A DNA stretch of 64,000 nt from Streptomyces flaveolus (GTDB lineage: Bacteria > Actinomycetota > Actinomycetes > Streptomycetales > Streptomycetaceae). The stretch is from NCBI RefSeq assembly GCF_014648815.1, contig NZ_BMRV01000008.1, forward strand, positions 1 to 64,000. The letters are read 5' to 3'. Positions 1-12,200 of the stretch are shown piece by piece (positions within the stretch are counted from its first letter, which is position 1; each line of letters starts with the position of its first letter). The notes under the pieces are model-generated. The model saw nothing but the letters and a program-made list of their open reading frames with translations, ran no database searches and was not told the origin of the DNA. Made by a program: the position numbers and the translations under genes.

Positions 1-594
1 CGACCGCAGGAACTTCTCCGTACCCTCCGTCGGACGGTGATACATCCAGCTCAGCAGGCCCAGCGCGAACATGTTCTTGCTGCGCTCGGCCTCCTTGCGG
101 CTGAGATCGAACTCCCTGAGCGCCTCCACCGTCAGCGTGGTCAGCGGCACCGGATGCACCTGATACCCGTCGAGGGAACCGTCCTCCAGCGGAGAGGTCT
201 CGTAACCGACCTTCTGCATCGCACGCCGGGTGAACTCGTCCGTGTTCACGATGATCTCCGCACCCCGCGGCAGATCACCCACGTTCGCCTTCAACGCCGC
301 CGGATTCATCGCCACCAGCACGTTCGGCGCATCCCCCGGGGTGAGGATGTCGTGGTCGGCGAAATGGAGCTGGAAGGACGAGACGCCCGGCAGCGTGCCG
401 GCGGGCGCCCGGATCTCGGCCGGGAAGTTCGGCAGCGTCGACAGATCGTTGCCGAACGACGCCGTCTCCGAGGTGAAACGGTCACCGGTGAGCTGCATCC
501 CGTCACCGGAATCCCCGGCGAACCTGATGATCACCCGGTCGACGGACTTCACCGCCTTCACCGAGTTGTTGACCGACACTGCGGTGCTCCTCAT
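1..594 (-). CDS. 2-oxoacid:ferredoxin oxidoreductase alpha subunit (KorA-like), partial, runs off the left edge
   Basis: Only the first 198 codons are in the window. The ATG at 594 opens a protein reading RVIIRFAGDSGDGMQLTGDR near residue 20, then a proline-rich NFPAEIRAPAGTLPGVSSFQ block. This is the N-terminal gamma-type domain of the fused gamma-alpha subunit of 2-oxoglutarate/pyruvate:ferredoxin oxidoreductases, which reversibly decarboxylate 2-oxoacids to acyl-CoA and reduce ferredoxin. The beta subunit would be expected beyond the left edge. The gene lies 146 bp downstream of the bkd-like E2 gene on the same strand, separated by a strong hairpin, so it is probably a separate transcript and may be core metabolism rather than part of the polyketide cluster. 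Family assignment is secure; the exact 2-oxoacid substrate cannot be told from this fragment. Confidence 0.85.
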   Translation of the reverse strand, partial: MRSTAVSVNNSVKAVKSVDRVIIRFAGDSGDGMQLTGDRFTSETASFGNDLSTLPNFPAEIRAPAGTLPGVSSFQLHFADHDILTPGDAPNVLVAMNPAALKANVGDLPRGAEIIVNTDEFTRRAMQKVGYETSPLEDGSLDGYQVHPVPLTTLTVEALREFDLSRKEAERSKNMFALGLLSWMYHRPTEGTEKFLRS

Positions 595-629
595 GTGTTC
601 GGGTACAGGAAGGACGGGCGGAAGGCGGA

Positions 630-662
630 CCGGCCGCCAGGCGGGGGATGGCTGGCGGCCGG
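630..662 (-). terminator. Hairpin after the E2 gene
   Basis: Arms CCGGCCGCCAG (630-640) and CTGGCGGCCGG (652-662) form a perfect 11-bp stem with an 11-nt loop. It sits between the stop of the E2 gene at 741 and the korA-like start at 594. There is no T tract, as is usual for streptomycete terminators. It most likely closes the long minus-strand polyketide/dehydrogenase transcript. Confidence 0.6.
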
Positions 663-740
663 CCCTGTCACGGGGGGCGTCACACAGTCTGCGACGGCGG
701 TCTGTGCAACCTCTGGACATCGGCTGGAGGCGGGCCGCGC

Positions 741-2051
741 TCAGCTCCAGGCGATCAGGCGACGGGGGCGCTCCAGCACCGCGGCGACGTCCGCGAGCAC
801 CTTGGAACCCAGTTCCCCGTCGACCAGCCGGTGGTCGAAGGACAGCGACAGGGTGACGACCTGGCGGGGCACCACCTTGCCCTTGTGCACCCAGGGGCGG
901 GGTGTGATCGCGCCGACGGCGAGGATGGCCGCCTCCCCCGGGTTGAGGATCGGTGTGCCGCTGTCCACGCCGAAGACACCGATGTTGGTGACGGTGACCG
1001 TCCCACCGCTCAGCGCAGCGGGACTGGTCCGCCCGGCCCTGGCCGCGTCGACCAAGTCGTCCAGAGCGCCCGCGAGTTCGGCCAGTGACAGCGTGTGCGC
1101 GTCCTTGACGGCCGGGACGATCAGCCCGCGGGGGGTGGCCGCGGCGATGCCCAGGTCGACGTAGTGCTTGCGGACGATCTCCTGGGCCTCGTCGTCCCAG
1201 GAGGCGTTGATCTCCGGGTTGCGTGCGACGGCGACCAGGAGGGCCTTGGCCACCAGGAGCAGCGGGCCCACCCTGCGGTCCGCGAAGCGGGGCTCCCTTC
1301 TGAGCTCGCGCACCAGCTTCATGGTCCGGGTCACGTCGACGGTGACGAACTCGGTCACGTGCGGGGCGCTGAACGCCGAGGCGGTCACGGCCGCCGCGGT
1401 GGCCCGCCGCACTCCGCGCACCGGCACCCTCGTCTCCCTCGGCTCGCTGTCCGGGGCGGCTGCAGACTCCTGTGGGACGGAGGGCGATGCGGGAGCCGGG
1501 GCCGGTGCGACCACGGTGCCGGCCGTGTTCGCGGCCGCGTGTACGTCCGCCCGCAGGATGATGCCCTGCGGGCCCGAGGGCACGACGCGGGAGAGGTCGA
1601 CGCCGAGGTCCTTGGCGAGTTTGCGCACCGGCGGCTTGGCCAGGACGGGTCCGGGACCGGAGGCGCGGCCGGGCTCGGCGAGGCGGGCGGGAGGCGGGTT
1701 CGCCGTGCGGCCACGGCGGCTCGTGGACCCGGAGGCGACCCCGTAGCCGACGAGCACCGGTTCCCGGGCCGGCGGTGCGGGTGACGGGTCCGGGGATGCC
1801 TGGGCCACGGTGATGACGACCGTGCCGACGGGCACCGTCTCGCCCTCCGCGCACCGCAGTTCCCGCACCACCCCGTCGAACGGGATCGGCAGTTCCACCA
1901 CGGCCTTGGCCGTCTCTATCTCGCACACGGTCTGCCCGTCGACGACGGTGTCGCCGGGCCGCACGTACCAGGTCAGGAGCTCCGCCTCCGTGAGTCCCTC
2001 GCCCACGTCGGGCATCCGGAACTCCAGCAGTCCTGCGGCAGTGTCAGTCAT
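741..2051 (-). CDS. bkdC: Dihydrolipoyl acyltransferase E2 of a branched-chain 2-oxoacid dehydrogenase complex
   Basis: A 436-residue E2 core. One lipoyl domain spans about residues 10-85, with the lipoyl lysine in EIETAKAVVE at residue 49. A proline/alanine linker follows, then a small E1/E3-binding domain (VRKLAKDLGVDLSRVVPSG, about 140-175) and a C-terminal catalytic domain ending in the signature DHRLVDG near residue 406. It transfers the acyl group made by E1 to CoA. The gene lies 10 bp after the E1beta stop and completes an E1alpha-E1beta-E2 set. No E3 (dihydrolipoamide dehydrogenase) is present, so E3 must come from elsewhere in the genome. Its place directly downstream of the PKS genes suggests it supplies isobutyryl-CoA or 2-methylbutyryl-CoA as polyketide starter. 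That substrate is an inference from context. Confidence 0.9.
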   Translation of the reverse strand: MTDTAAGLLEFRMPDVGEGLTEAELLTWYVRPGDTVVDGQTVCEIETAKAVVELPIPFDGVVRELRCAEGETVPVGTVVITVAQASPDPSPAPPAREPVLVGYGVASGSTSRRGRTANPPPARLAEPGRASGPGPVLAKPPVRKLAKDLGVDLSRVVPSGPQGIILRADVHAAANTAGTVVAPAPAPASPSVPQESAAAPDSEPRETRVPVRGVRRATAAAVTASAFSAPHVTEFVTVDVTRTMKLVRELRREPRFADRRVGPLLLVAKALLVAVARNPEINASWDDEAQEIVRKHYVDLGIAAATPRGLIVPAVKDAHTLSLAELAGALDDLVDAARAGRTSPAALSGGTVTVTNIGVFGVDSGTPILNPGEAAILAVGAITPRPWVHKGKVVPRQVVTLSLSFDHRLVDGELGSKVLADVAAVLERPRRLIAWS

Positions 2052-2061
2052 GGGTGGTCCC

Positions 2062-3048
2062 TCAGTACGCCAGCGCGTGGTCGACGGCGGCGAGCACGCG
2101 GTCGAGGTCGGGCAGGTAGTGCTCCTCGAGCCGTGCCGCCGGGTAGGGGGCGTGGTGTCCGCCGACCCGCAGGACCGGGGCCTCCAGCGAGTAGAAGCAC
2201 CGGGTGGTGATCCGGGCGGCGATCTCCGCGCCGGCCCCGAAGAAGACGGGTGCCTCGTGCACGACGACCAGGCGGTGGGTCTTCGACACGGAGTCCTGCA
2301 CGCTGTCGAAGTCGACGGGGGACACGGACCGCAGGTCGACCACCTCCAGTGAGCGGCCCTCCTCGGCCGCCGCCTCGGCGGCCTCCAGGCACAGCCGCAC
2401 CATGGGGCCGTAGGCGACGAGGGTCAGGTCGGTGCCGGGGCGCACCACCCGCGCCCGGTGCAGGGGATCGGGGGCGGCGGCCTCGTCGACCTCGCCGGTG
2501 TCCCAGTAGCGGCGCTTGGGCTCGAAGAAGATCACCGGGTCGTCGCTGCGGATGGCCTGCTGGAGCATCCAGTAGGCGTCCGAGGGATTCGAGGGCGAGA
2601 CGACCTTCAGTCCCGCCACGTGGGCGAAGAGCGCCTCCGGGGACTCACTGTGGTGTTCCACGGCGCCGATGCCGCCGCCGTAGGGGATCCGGACCACGAC
2701 GGGCATCCGGATCGTGCCGTGCGAGCGGGCGTGGAGCTTGGCCAGCTGGGTGACGATCTGGTCGTAGGCGGGGAAGACGAAACCGTCGAACTGGATCTCG
2801 ACCACGGGCCGGTAGCCACCGAGCGCCAGCCCGATGGCCGTGCCGAGGATGCCCGACTCGGCGAGCGGGGAGTCCATCACACGGTCCTCGCCGAAGTCCT
2901 TCTGCAGGCCGTCGGTCACCCGGAAGACGCCTCCGAGCCTGCCGACGTCCTCCCCCATCACGAGGACCGAGGGGTCGTCCTCCAAAGCTTTGCGCAAGGA
3001 CCGGTTGAGTGCCTTGGCCAGTGTCATCGTGTCCGCGGGCATGGTCAT
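2062..3048 (-). CDS. bkdB: Branched-chain 2-oxoacid dehydrogenase E1 beta subunit
   Basis: A 328-residue protein with the usual length and order of E1beta. It opens with LAKALNRSLRKALEDDPSV and MGEDVG, continues with MDSPLAESGILGTAIGLALGG and the pyrimidine-binding block PVVEIQFDGFVFPAYDQI, and ends with a transketolase C-terminal domain (SLEVVDLRSVSPVD, then VVVHEAPVFFGAGAEIAARI). It pairs with E1alpha to decarboxylate branched 2-oxoacids using thiamine diphosphate. Its ATG at 3048 overlaps the stop of the upstream E1alpha gene by 4 nt, so the two are translationally coupled. Confidence 0.92.
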   Translation of the reverse strand: MTMPADTMTLAKALNRSLRKALEDDPSVLVMGEDVGRLGGVFRVTDGLQKDFGEDRVMDSPLAESGILGTAIGLALGGYRPVVEIQFDGFVFPAYDQIVTQLAKLHARSHGTIRMPVVVRIPYGGGIGAVEHHSESPEALFAHVAGLKVVSPSNPSDAYWMLQQAIRSDDPVIFFEPKRRYWDTGEVDEAAAPDPLHRARVVRPGTDLTLVAYGPMVRLCLEAAEAAAEEGRSLEVVDLRSVSPVDFDSVQDSVSKTHRLVVVHEAPVFFGAGAEIAARITTRCFYSLEAPVLRVGGHHAPYPAARLEEHYLPDLDRVLAAVDHALAY

Positions 3049-4202
3049 CCACTCTCCGGGCGGGCGAAGGATCGGTGATACTCCTCGAACTGACGCCGTT
3101 CCTCTTCCAGGACCGCGTGCCCTTCGGCGTACACGTGGTCGAAGACGGCCGGCCGCTGCGGGTCGGGCATGTTCCGCACCTCGCGACGGACCCGGTGGGC
3201 GAGGTCCCGGGCCTGTTCCTCGACCTCCTCGAAGAACGACGGCGCCGCGTGCCCGGCTTCGGTCAGGTGGACGCGGAGCCGGGCGATGGGGTCCCTCGCC
3301 CGCCAGTACTCCAGTTCCGTCTGGGTGCGGTACCGGGTCGGGTCGTCCGAGGTGGTGTGGGCGCCCATGCGGTAGGTGAACGCCTCGACGAGGAAGGGAC
3401 CGTTGCCGCTGCGGATGTGGTCCAGCGCGAACCGCGTCACGGCGTGCACCGCGAGGACGTCGTTGCCGTCCACCCGCACGCCGGGGAATCCGTAGCCGTG
3501 GGCCCTGCGGTAGAGCGGGCCGCGCTGCTGCCGGGTGACGGGCTCGGAGATGGCCCACTGGTTGTTCTGGCAGAAGAACAGCACCGGCGCGTCGTGGACG
3601 GCGGCGAAGGTGAACGCCTCCGCGACGTCACCCTCGCTGCTGGCGCCGTCCCCGAAGTAGGCCACGGCCGCGGCGTCCGAGCCGTTCTTGGCCAGGCTCA
3701 TGGCGTACCCGGTGGCGTGCAGGGTGTGTGCGCCGACGACCAGGGTGTACAGGTGGAAGCGGGACTCGCGCGGGTCCCATCCGCCGTTGGTGACTCCCCG
3801 GAACAGCCGGACCACGTCGACCGGGTCCACGCCCCTGCACCAGGCGACGCCGTGTTCGCGGTAGCTCGGGAACACGTAGTCGTCGGGGCGCAGTGCGTGG
3901 GCCGAGCCGACCTGGGCCGCCTCCTGGCCCGCCAGCGGCGGCCACAGTCCCAGTTCGCCCTGCCGTTGCAGGGCGGTGGCCTCGGTGTCGAGGCCGCGGG
4001 AGATCACCATGTCCCGGTAGAGGGTGCGCAGCAGCTCCGGGTCGTAGCCGGGGATCTCCTCCGGGGGTGCGACCAGGGTGCCCGCCGGCGTCAGCAGTTG
4101 CAGCGTCTCCGGTTCCTGCGGGCGGGTCATGAAGGCGTTCACGGCGTCCGTGAAGCCGGGCGCCGGGGCCGTGGGCGAGCGGTCACTCGTGGGCAAGGTC
4201 AT
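3045..4202 (-). CDS. bkdA: Branched-chain 2-oxoacid dehydrogenase E1 alpha subunit
   Basis: A 385-residue protein. The thiamine diphosphate motif begins GDGASSEGD near residue 182 and ends with the QNNQWAIS block about 27 residues later, the classical GDG-to-NN spacing. The phosphorylation-loop region RMGAHTTSDDPTRYR is also present. It catalyses decarboxylation of branched-chain 2-oxoacids and reductive acylation of E2. The ATG at 4202 overlaps the stop of the adenylate-forming protein gene (ATGA), so this E1-E2 set is embedded in the PKS operon. That argues for a dedicated starter-unit supply rather than the housekeeping catabolic complex. Confidence 0.92.
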   Translation of the reverse strand: MTLPTSDRSPTAPAPGFTDAVNAFMTRPQEPETLQLLTPAGTLVAPPEEIPGYDPELLRTLYRDMVISRGLDTEATALQRQGELGLWPPLAGQEAAQVGSAHALRPDDYVFPSYREHGVAWCRGVDPVDVVRLFRGVTNGGWDPRESRFHLYTLVVGAHTLHATGYAMSLAKNGSDAAAVAYFGDGASSEGDVAEAFTFAAVHDAPVLFFCQNNQWAISEPVTRQQRGPLYRRAHGYGFPGVRVDGNDVLAVHAVTRFALDHIRSGNGPFLVEAFTYRMGAHTTSDDPTRYRTQTELEYWRARDPIARLRVHLTEAGHAAPSFFEEVEEQARDLAHRVRREVRNMPDPQRPAVFDHVYAEGHAVLEEERRQFEEYHRSFARPESG

Positions 4203-5455
4203 GTCACTTCCATCTCGGGGCGGGCCGCCGGGGCCGCCGGCCGGTCGTCGCGGCCGGGTCCCCGTGCCGCGCGGCCGGTGAGGTCGAGGGTGTGGTCCTG
4301 GGTCCAGCAGCCCCGCCAGCCCGAGTGCTGCACGTCCTCGGGCCACCAGGGCGGGCCGGTCGCGACGATGGAGCCGACCGCTCCCTGCGGCAGGCTCTCG
4401 CCGCCGGCTCCGGCGACGCGCAGGCGCAGCGGCGGCACCGAGCTGCCCGCGCCGGGTTCGTGGGGCCGTCCGCCGTCCCGGGCGAACAGCTCCTGCGCGG
4501 TCCACGGCACCGCGCCGTCGGTCGGGGCGAACTCGGACCACAGCCGGGTGCCGGGGCGGACCGCGAAGTGCCGGGAGACCAGCCGACGCGTGCAGGGGCC
4601 GCCGATGAGCACCACGGTGCCCGGGCCCTCGGCGGTCCGCACGGTCCGCCGCTCGGGGGGCGGGCCTGCGTCGAGGCGGTCGGCGTACTCCTCCGGGGTG
4701 AGCACCGTGACGCTGTCGCGCGCCCCGGTGAGCGGCCAGCCGGGGTCCTGGTCCCACGGCGCGGTGTGCAGCATCGCGCCGCAGCTGTAGGCCCACCACA
4801 TGGCCGCCAGAGCGGCCGGCGACGCCGGTTCCTGGTCGATGGTCACGGTGCCGCCGGGCACGCCGGCCCGTCGGCTGCGGTCGGCCGCGGAGCGCAGCCA
4901 GGACCGGTGGTCGATCAGCCGCTCCCGGCCGTGCCGGTCGAGCAGCAGATGGGCGCCGCCTTCCGCCGACGAGCGGGACAGGGCCGCCTCCACCGGGACC
5001 GAGGCGATCTTGCGCCAGGTCGCCGGGTCGTCCAGGGCGAGCGACGGGGCGCCGCTCACGGCGGGGTCGTAGGTGGAGCGGCTGCACAGGACGGCACGCG
5101 CCCCGGTGGCGCGCACGGCGGCCGCCGTGCCGCCGGGGCCGTTCGGTGCGGGGACGCACACTCCCCCCGCCTTGAGCACGGCGAGCTGGGCGACGAGCCC
5201 CTGGCGGTGGTTCTCGCAGCGGACGACCAGCGGCTCCCCGAGCTGGACCCCGCCGCGTACCAGGGCGGAGGCCAGCCGGACCGCCTGGCGGTCGGCCTGG
5301 GCGTAGGTGAGCCGGTGCCAGCCGTCCTGGATCGCCACCCGGTTCGGATGATTGCCGGCGGTGTGCGCGAAGATCTGGTCGAGGGCGAGGGCGGCCGGTG
5401 GGCCGTCCCGGGACGGGAGGGTGGGCTCCCGCCGCTTCCGCTGGTGCGTGGTCAC
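4199..5455 (-). CDS. Degenerate AMP-binding (acyl-CoA synthetase-like) protein
   Basis: A 418-residue protein related to the N-terminal domain of adenylate-forming enzymes. It shows LDQIFAHTAGNHPNRVAIQD, RLTYAQADRQAVRLASAL and AQLAVLKAGGVCVPAP, as in ligases. It lacks the P-loop (YTSGTTGxPKG); the equivalent stretch reads LLLDRHGRERLIDHRSW. It also lacks the C-terminal lid with the catalytic lysine and is over 100 residues shorter than active ligases. It is therefore probably not a working CoA ligase by the standard mechanism. The GTG start at 5455 is chosen because GGGGAGG lies 6 nt upstream; the gene begins 15 nt after the flavin reductase. It could be a structural partner, a relic, or an enzyme with changed chemistry. 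Its retention inside the operon speaks against a pure relic. Confidence 0.75.
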   Translation of the reverse strand: MTTHQRKRREPTLPSRDGPPAALALDQIFAHTAGNHPNRVAIQDGWHRLTYAQADRQAVRLASALVRGGVQLGEPLVVRCENHRQGLVAQLAVLKAGGVCVPAPNGPGGTAAAVRATGARAVLCSRSTYDPAVSGAPSLALDDPATWRKIASVPVEAALSRSSAEGGAHLLLDRHGRERLIDHRSWLRSAADRSRRAGVPGGTVTIDQEPASPAALAAMWWAYSCGAMLHTAPWDQDPGWPLTGARDSVTVLTPEEYADRLDAGPPPERRTVRTAEGPGTVVLIGGPCTRRLVSRHFAVRPGTRLWSEFAPTDGAVPWTAQELFARDGGRPHEPGAGSSVPPLRLRVAGAGGESLPQGAVGSIVATGPPWWPEDVQHSGWRGCWTQDHTLDLTGRAARGPGRDDRPAAPAARPEMEVT

Positions 5456-5469
5456 TGGTCCTCCCCGTC

Positions 5470-5991
5470 TCAGGAGATGAAGTCGTAGGACAGGTGGTCC
5501 TCGGTGTCGGGCCAGGTGGCGAAGCGCCGCAGCCCGTACAGCAGGGGGTGCTGCTCCTCCGCCATCCGGGTGACGCGGGTGACCCGGCCCATGATCACGA
5601 CGTGGTCGCCGACGACCTGGTCGTTGGTGACCGTGCAGTCGGCGATCGTGTGGGCGGCGTCCACCAGGTGGGGACCGGCCGCGTCGTCGCCGGTGCGCCA
5701 GGGCACCCGGTCGAAGCGGTCCGGTGCCCCGGAGGCGAAGAGTTCGGCGGTGGCCCGCGCCCGGCGATGCAGCAGGTTGACCGCGAACCGCCGGCCGTCC
5801 TGGACGGCGTCCAGGGTCGGGCTGCCCCGGCGCATGCACACCAGCAGCACGGGCGGTTCCAGGGACACGCTGCACAGCGAGGTGAGGGTCATGCCGCGGT
5901 GCGCCCCGTCGGGTCCCGTGGTGGTCACGACGGTCACGCCGGTGGGGAATCCGGCCATGAGGGTGCGGAAGTCGGCGGGATGCCCGTGCAT
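5470..5991 (-). CDS. Flavin reductase (FMN-binding, HpaC/DIM6 family)
   Basis: A 173-residue single-domain protein. It starts with DFRTLMAGFPTGVTVVTTTG, continues GMTLTSLCSVSLEPPVLLVCM and RFAVNLLHRRARATAELFAS, and ends with the HPLLYGLRRF region. These are the hallmarks of short-chain NAD(P)H:flavin oxidoreductases that hand reduced flavin to a separate oxygenase or halogenase. Two flavin-dependent halogenases lie in the same cluster, so it most likely supplies them with FADH2. Its ATG overlaps the thioesterase stop (ATGA), placing it firmly in the PKS operon. Confidence 0.88.
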   Translation of the reverse strand: MHGHPADFRTLMAGFPTGVTVVTTTGPDGAHRGMTLTSLCSVSLEPPVLLVCMRRGSPTLDAVQDGRRFAVNLLHRRARATAELFASGAPDRFDRVPWRTGDDAAGPHLVDAAHTIADCTVTNDQVVGDHVVIMGRVTRVTRMAEEQHPLLYGLRRFATWPDTEDHLSYDFIS

Positions 5992-6793
5992 CAGTACGCT
6001 CCTTCCCGGCCGCCCGTGGCCGCCGAGGACGACAGGGTGCCGAGCGCCTCCCGGATCTCGGCCACCACGGCCTCCGTGAACGCCGGGAAGGCGTCACCGA
6101 GGAAGTGGAAGTGGCCGCCGGTGAAGAGCCGGCGCCGGAACGCGCCCTCGGTCTCGGGGGCCCAGGCCGCCGCGCCCGGAGCGGGCGCCAGTGCGTCGTC
6201 CGTCGAGGCGAACACCGTCAGCGCGCCGGTCAGGGGCCGCCGCCCGGGGTCGGGCCGGTAGGAGTCCAGGGCCCGCAGGTCGGACCTGATCACCTTGAGG
6301 AACCGGTCCTTGAACTCGGGGAGTTCGTCGAGCCGGTCCGGCATGCCGCCGAGCCGGGTGAGCCGGCGGACGAACTCCACGTCGGACAGGCTGGGGTCCA
6401 GGAGGCGGATCGCGGGCTGGATGCCGGGTGCCTGCCGGCCGGAGACGCCCAGCCACAGCGGGGCGGTGCCGCGGTCCTGCAGGGACCGTGCGGTCTCGGA
6501 GGCGACGACCGCGCCGAGGCTGTGCCCGAACAGGGCCAGGGGTGTCCCGTCGGAGACGGCGAGCACGTCCTCGGTGACCCGGGCGACCAGCGCCTTCATG
6601 TCGGTGACGGGCTGCTCCGCGTGCCGCCTGCCCCGGCCCGGCAGGTCCAGGAGCAGCAGGTCCCAGGTGGGCGGCAGGAAGCGGGTCATCGGGTGGTAGA
6701 CGCTGCCCGAGCCGCCCGCGTGCGGGACGACCACCAGACGGACGGCGGGCGCGGCGACGGCCCGGGGCCGGACGAAGGCGCCGGTGCCGGTCG

Positions 6794-6797
<4 letters not shown>
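5991..6797 (-). CDS. Type II thioesterase (alpha/beta hydrolase)
   Basis: A 268-residue discrete thioesterase. It shows VVPHAGGSGSVYHPMTRFLP at the N-terminus, the nucleophile elbow ALFGHSLGAVVASE near residue 92, and the late histidine motif TGGHFHFLGD. Such enzymes usually clear mis-primed carrier proteins. Here no PKS module has an integrated thioesterase, so this protein is the only visible candidate for chain release. In the neocarzilin system a protein of this kind was proposed to release the chain with decarboxylation. Start and stop overlap both neighbours by 4 nt. Confidence 0.9.
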
Positions 6798-9231
<2,434 letters not shown>

Positions 9232-9235
<4 letters not shown>

Positions 9236-12200
9236 GCCTGCCTGTCTCCTTTCTGGGATACGTCGCTGTGGACGGCCTGGACGAGTTCCTCGAAGGACAG
9301 TTCCGCGAGGTCCGGGAGGCCGGCGGCCTCCGCCTGGTCCGGTGTCTGCGGGCGGTCCGGACGGCCGGGGTCGGCGGGCCGGGCGGGTTCGGGGTGGAGC
9401 AGGCCGAGGATGTGGTCCGCGAGGCGCGGGACCGTGGGGTGGTCGAGGGCCACGGTCGCCAGGAGATCGACCCCGAGGGACTGGGAGAGCCGGGTCCGCA
9501 GGTCGATCACCATGATCGAGTCCAGGCCCATGTCCCCGAAGGTGGTCTCCTCGTCGAGTGCCGCGGGCTGCCCGAGGGTCTCCCCCGCGGCTTCCCGGAC
9601 GAAGTGCCGCAGCGCCGCGTCGCGTTCGCCCGGCTCCAGCGCGGCGAGGTGGGCGCCGAACCAGCCGCGCGGCCGGCCGGACGGGTCCGCGTCCGGACGG
9701 CGGGCGCCGTGGGCGTCTCCCCCGGCGTGGGCCTCCAGCAGGCGAGCGCGCGGATGGTCGCCGAGCGCCTCGGTGAACCGGTCGGGTGCGAGGTCTACGG
9801 CGATGACCCGGGCTCGGCGGGCGGTGAGCGCGGTCAGCAGCAGCGCCTCGGCCGCCTCGTCGGTGAAGGTGCCGATGCCGAGCCGGGTGGTGGCCCGGCG
9901 CACGGTCTCCGAGGCGGCCATCCCGCCCTTGCCGCCGGGCACCCAGGGCCCCCAGGCGATGCTCGTGGCGGGCACGCCCTCGGCACGCAGCGTCTCGGCG
10001 AGGCCGGTCAGGTAGCCGTTGGCGGCGGCGTAGGCGGTCTGTCCCGCCGAGCCGAGCACACTGGAGGCCGACGAGAACAGGACGAAGGCGTCGAGGTCGT
10101 GGCCGCGCAGAGCCTCGGCGAGAACGTCTGCGCCGTGCGCCTTGGCGGCGAAGACGCGCTCGGCGGCGCCGCGGTCGACGCGGCCGAAGGCCCGGTCGTC
10201 GGTGGCCCCGGCGAGGTGCAGGACCAGGCGCAGCGGATGGACCGCTGCGGCCCGTGCGACGGCGCGGGCGCAGTCGGCGGGGTCGGTGACGTCGCCGCGC
10301 ACCACGTGGACCGGTGTGCCGGCGGCGGTGATCTCCTCGATGAGGCGGCGCGTCTCCGGGTCCGGTTCCGAACGGGCCATCAGGGTGACGGCGGCGCAGC
10401 CGTTGCGGGCGAGGACCGCCGCGGTGCTCAGGCCCAGTCCGCCGAGTCCGCCGGTGACGAGGGCGGCGCCGGAGAGGCCGTCGGCCGTGGTGTCGGCCGG
10501 GGCGGTCGCGGGGACGAGCCGGGCGGTGCGGGTGCGGCCGGGGCCGATCTCCAGCCGGGTCTCGACCGTGCCGTCGTCGAGGATCCGGTCGAGGGCGCGC
10601 AGCAGGCCGGGGGCGTCCCAGCCGTCCGTGAGGGTCACGCGCAGCAGCCGGCGTTCGCTCTCCTCGGCCTCGACACCGGCCAGCAGACCCCACAGCGCCT
10701 CGCGCAGGGGGGCGTGCGGGGTACTGCCGTCGACCGGGACGGCGTAGGGCACGTCCTGGGGGACGGAGCGCAGGGCGGCGGCGAGGTCGAGGACGGCCTC
10801 GGTCGCGGGTCGCGCGCCGGCCGGTGCGTCGGCGGTGAGGAAGCGGGCGTCGACGATCAGGTCCGGGGTCCGAGCGAGCGGCGACTGTGCGTCGGCCGCG
10901 AGGGTGTGGTGGCCCGCTTCCTCGGCGGCCCGGGTGAGGAGCTTCCCGGCGGGGGTGGCGGCGCCGACGACGGCGACCGTCCGCTCCCGGGTGGCGGCCG
11001 GGTCGGTGGCGGCCGGGGCGGGCAGCTCGGTCCAGGCCAGGTCCCAGGTGTGGCGGGTGCCCTGGCGCAGCGAGGACTGGAGCACGGCGCGGGAGGCCGT
11101 GCGGAACCGGAAGCCGTCCATGGCGAGGACGGTGGCGCCGCTCTCGTCGAACAGGTGCAGGTCGGCGGTCTCCACCCGGTGGAACCGGTCGTCGGCCGTC
11201 TCCCGCAGCTCGGCTCGGACGTGCCCCCACAGGGGCCGGCCCGGGGTGGGCCGGCCGGGGAACGACACACGGGCCGCGGCGAACGGGATGACCAGGGCCT
11301 CCTCCTGGTCCAGCGGCTCCGCGTCGTCCTCGTGGATGGCGAAGCAGACGGAACTCTGCAGGCAGGAGTCGAGCAGGCCCGGGTGGATCTCGTAGTCCTC
11401 GGCGGGCTCGTTCGTCTTCTCCGGCCAGTCGAACCGGATCAGGGCCTCGTCCCCCCGGATCCAGGCGTCCCCGACCCAGCTGAAGGACGGGCCGAGCAGG
11501 TAGCCGATGCCGCGCAGTTGGCGGTAGAAGGCCTCGCCGCCGAGGTGACGGTCGGCGTGTGCGATGAACTCCCGCGGGTCGGGCGCGGTGCGGTGTCCGG
11601 CCGGGTCGGCCGGGATGCGGCGTGCGGTCAGGTGCTCCTGCCACAGATGGCGTTCCGGGTCGAGGAGGCTCTGCACGCTGACCGTGCGGGTGCCCCGTTC
11701 ACCGTCGCGCTCGATGATCTGCAGCTCGTAGCGCTCGCCGTCGTGCAGCACCAGCGCGCGCGGGAAGTGCAGGTCCTCCAGGACCACCCGGTCGCCGTCG
11801 CGGCCCAGCGCGGACAGCACCGTGGCGGTCTGGGAGGCACCCGCCACCTGGACGGTGCCGAACAGCCGGTGGTCGTCGAGGTGCGGCGGGTACACGGTGC
11901 TGCGCTCGGTGACGAACACCCGCCCCTGGATCGCCGGTGAGCGCAGCTCGGTGCCCCACGGCGGACCGGCCGGGGCGGCCGCGGGCACGGTCCGCCGGTC
12001 CTGCGGTGCGGCGGACGCGGGGGCCGGTGTGCCGGCCCGGCCGGCGCCCCGCCAGTAGGGGGTCGCGGCGAACGGGTAGAGCGGGGCAGCCGCGCGCGGG
12101 GTGCGGCGCGGTGCCTGTACGGCGGCCCAGTCGATGTCCTGGCCGAGTTCGTACAGTTCCTTGGCGGCGGCGGCCAGGGCGGCCCGGTCCCCGGTCCCGC

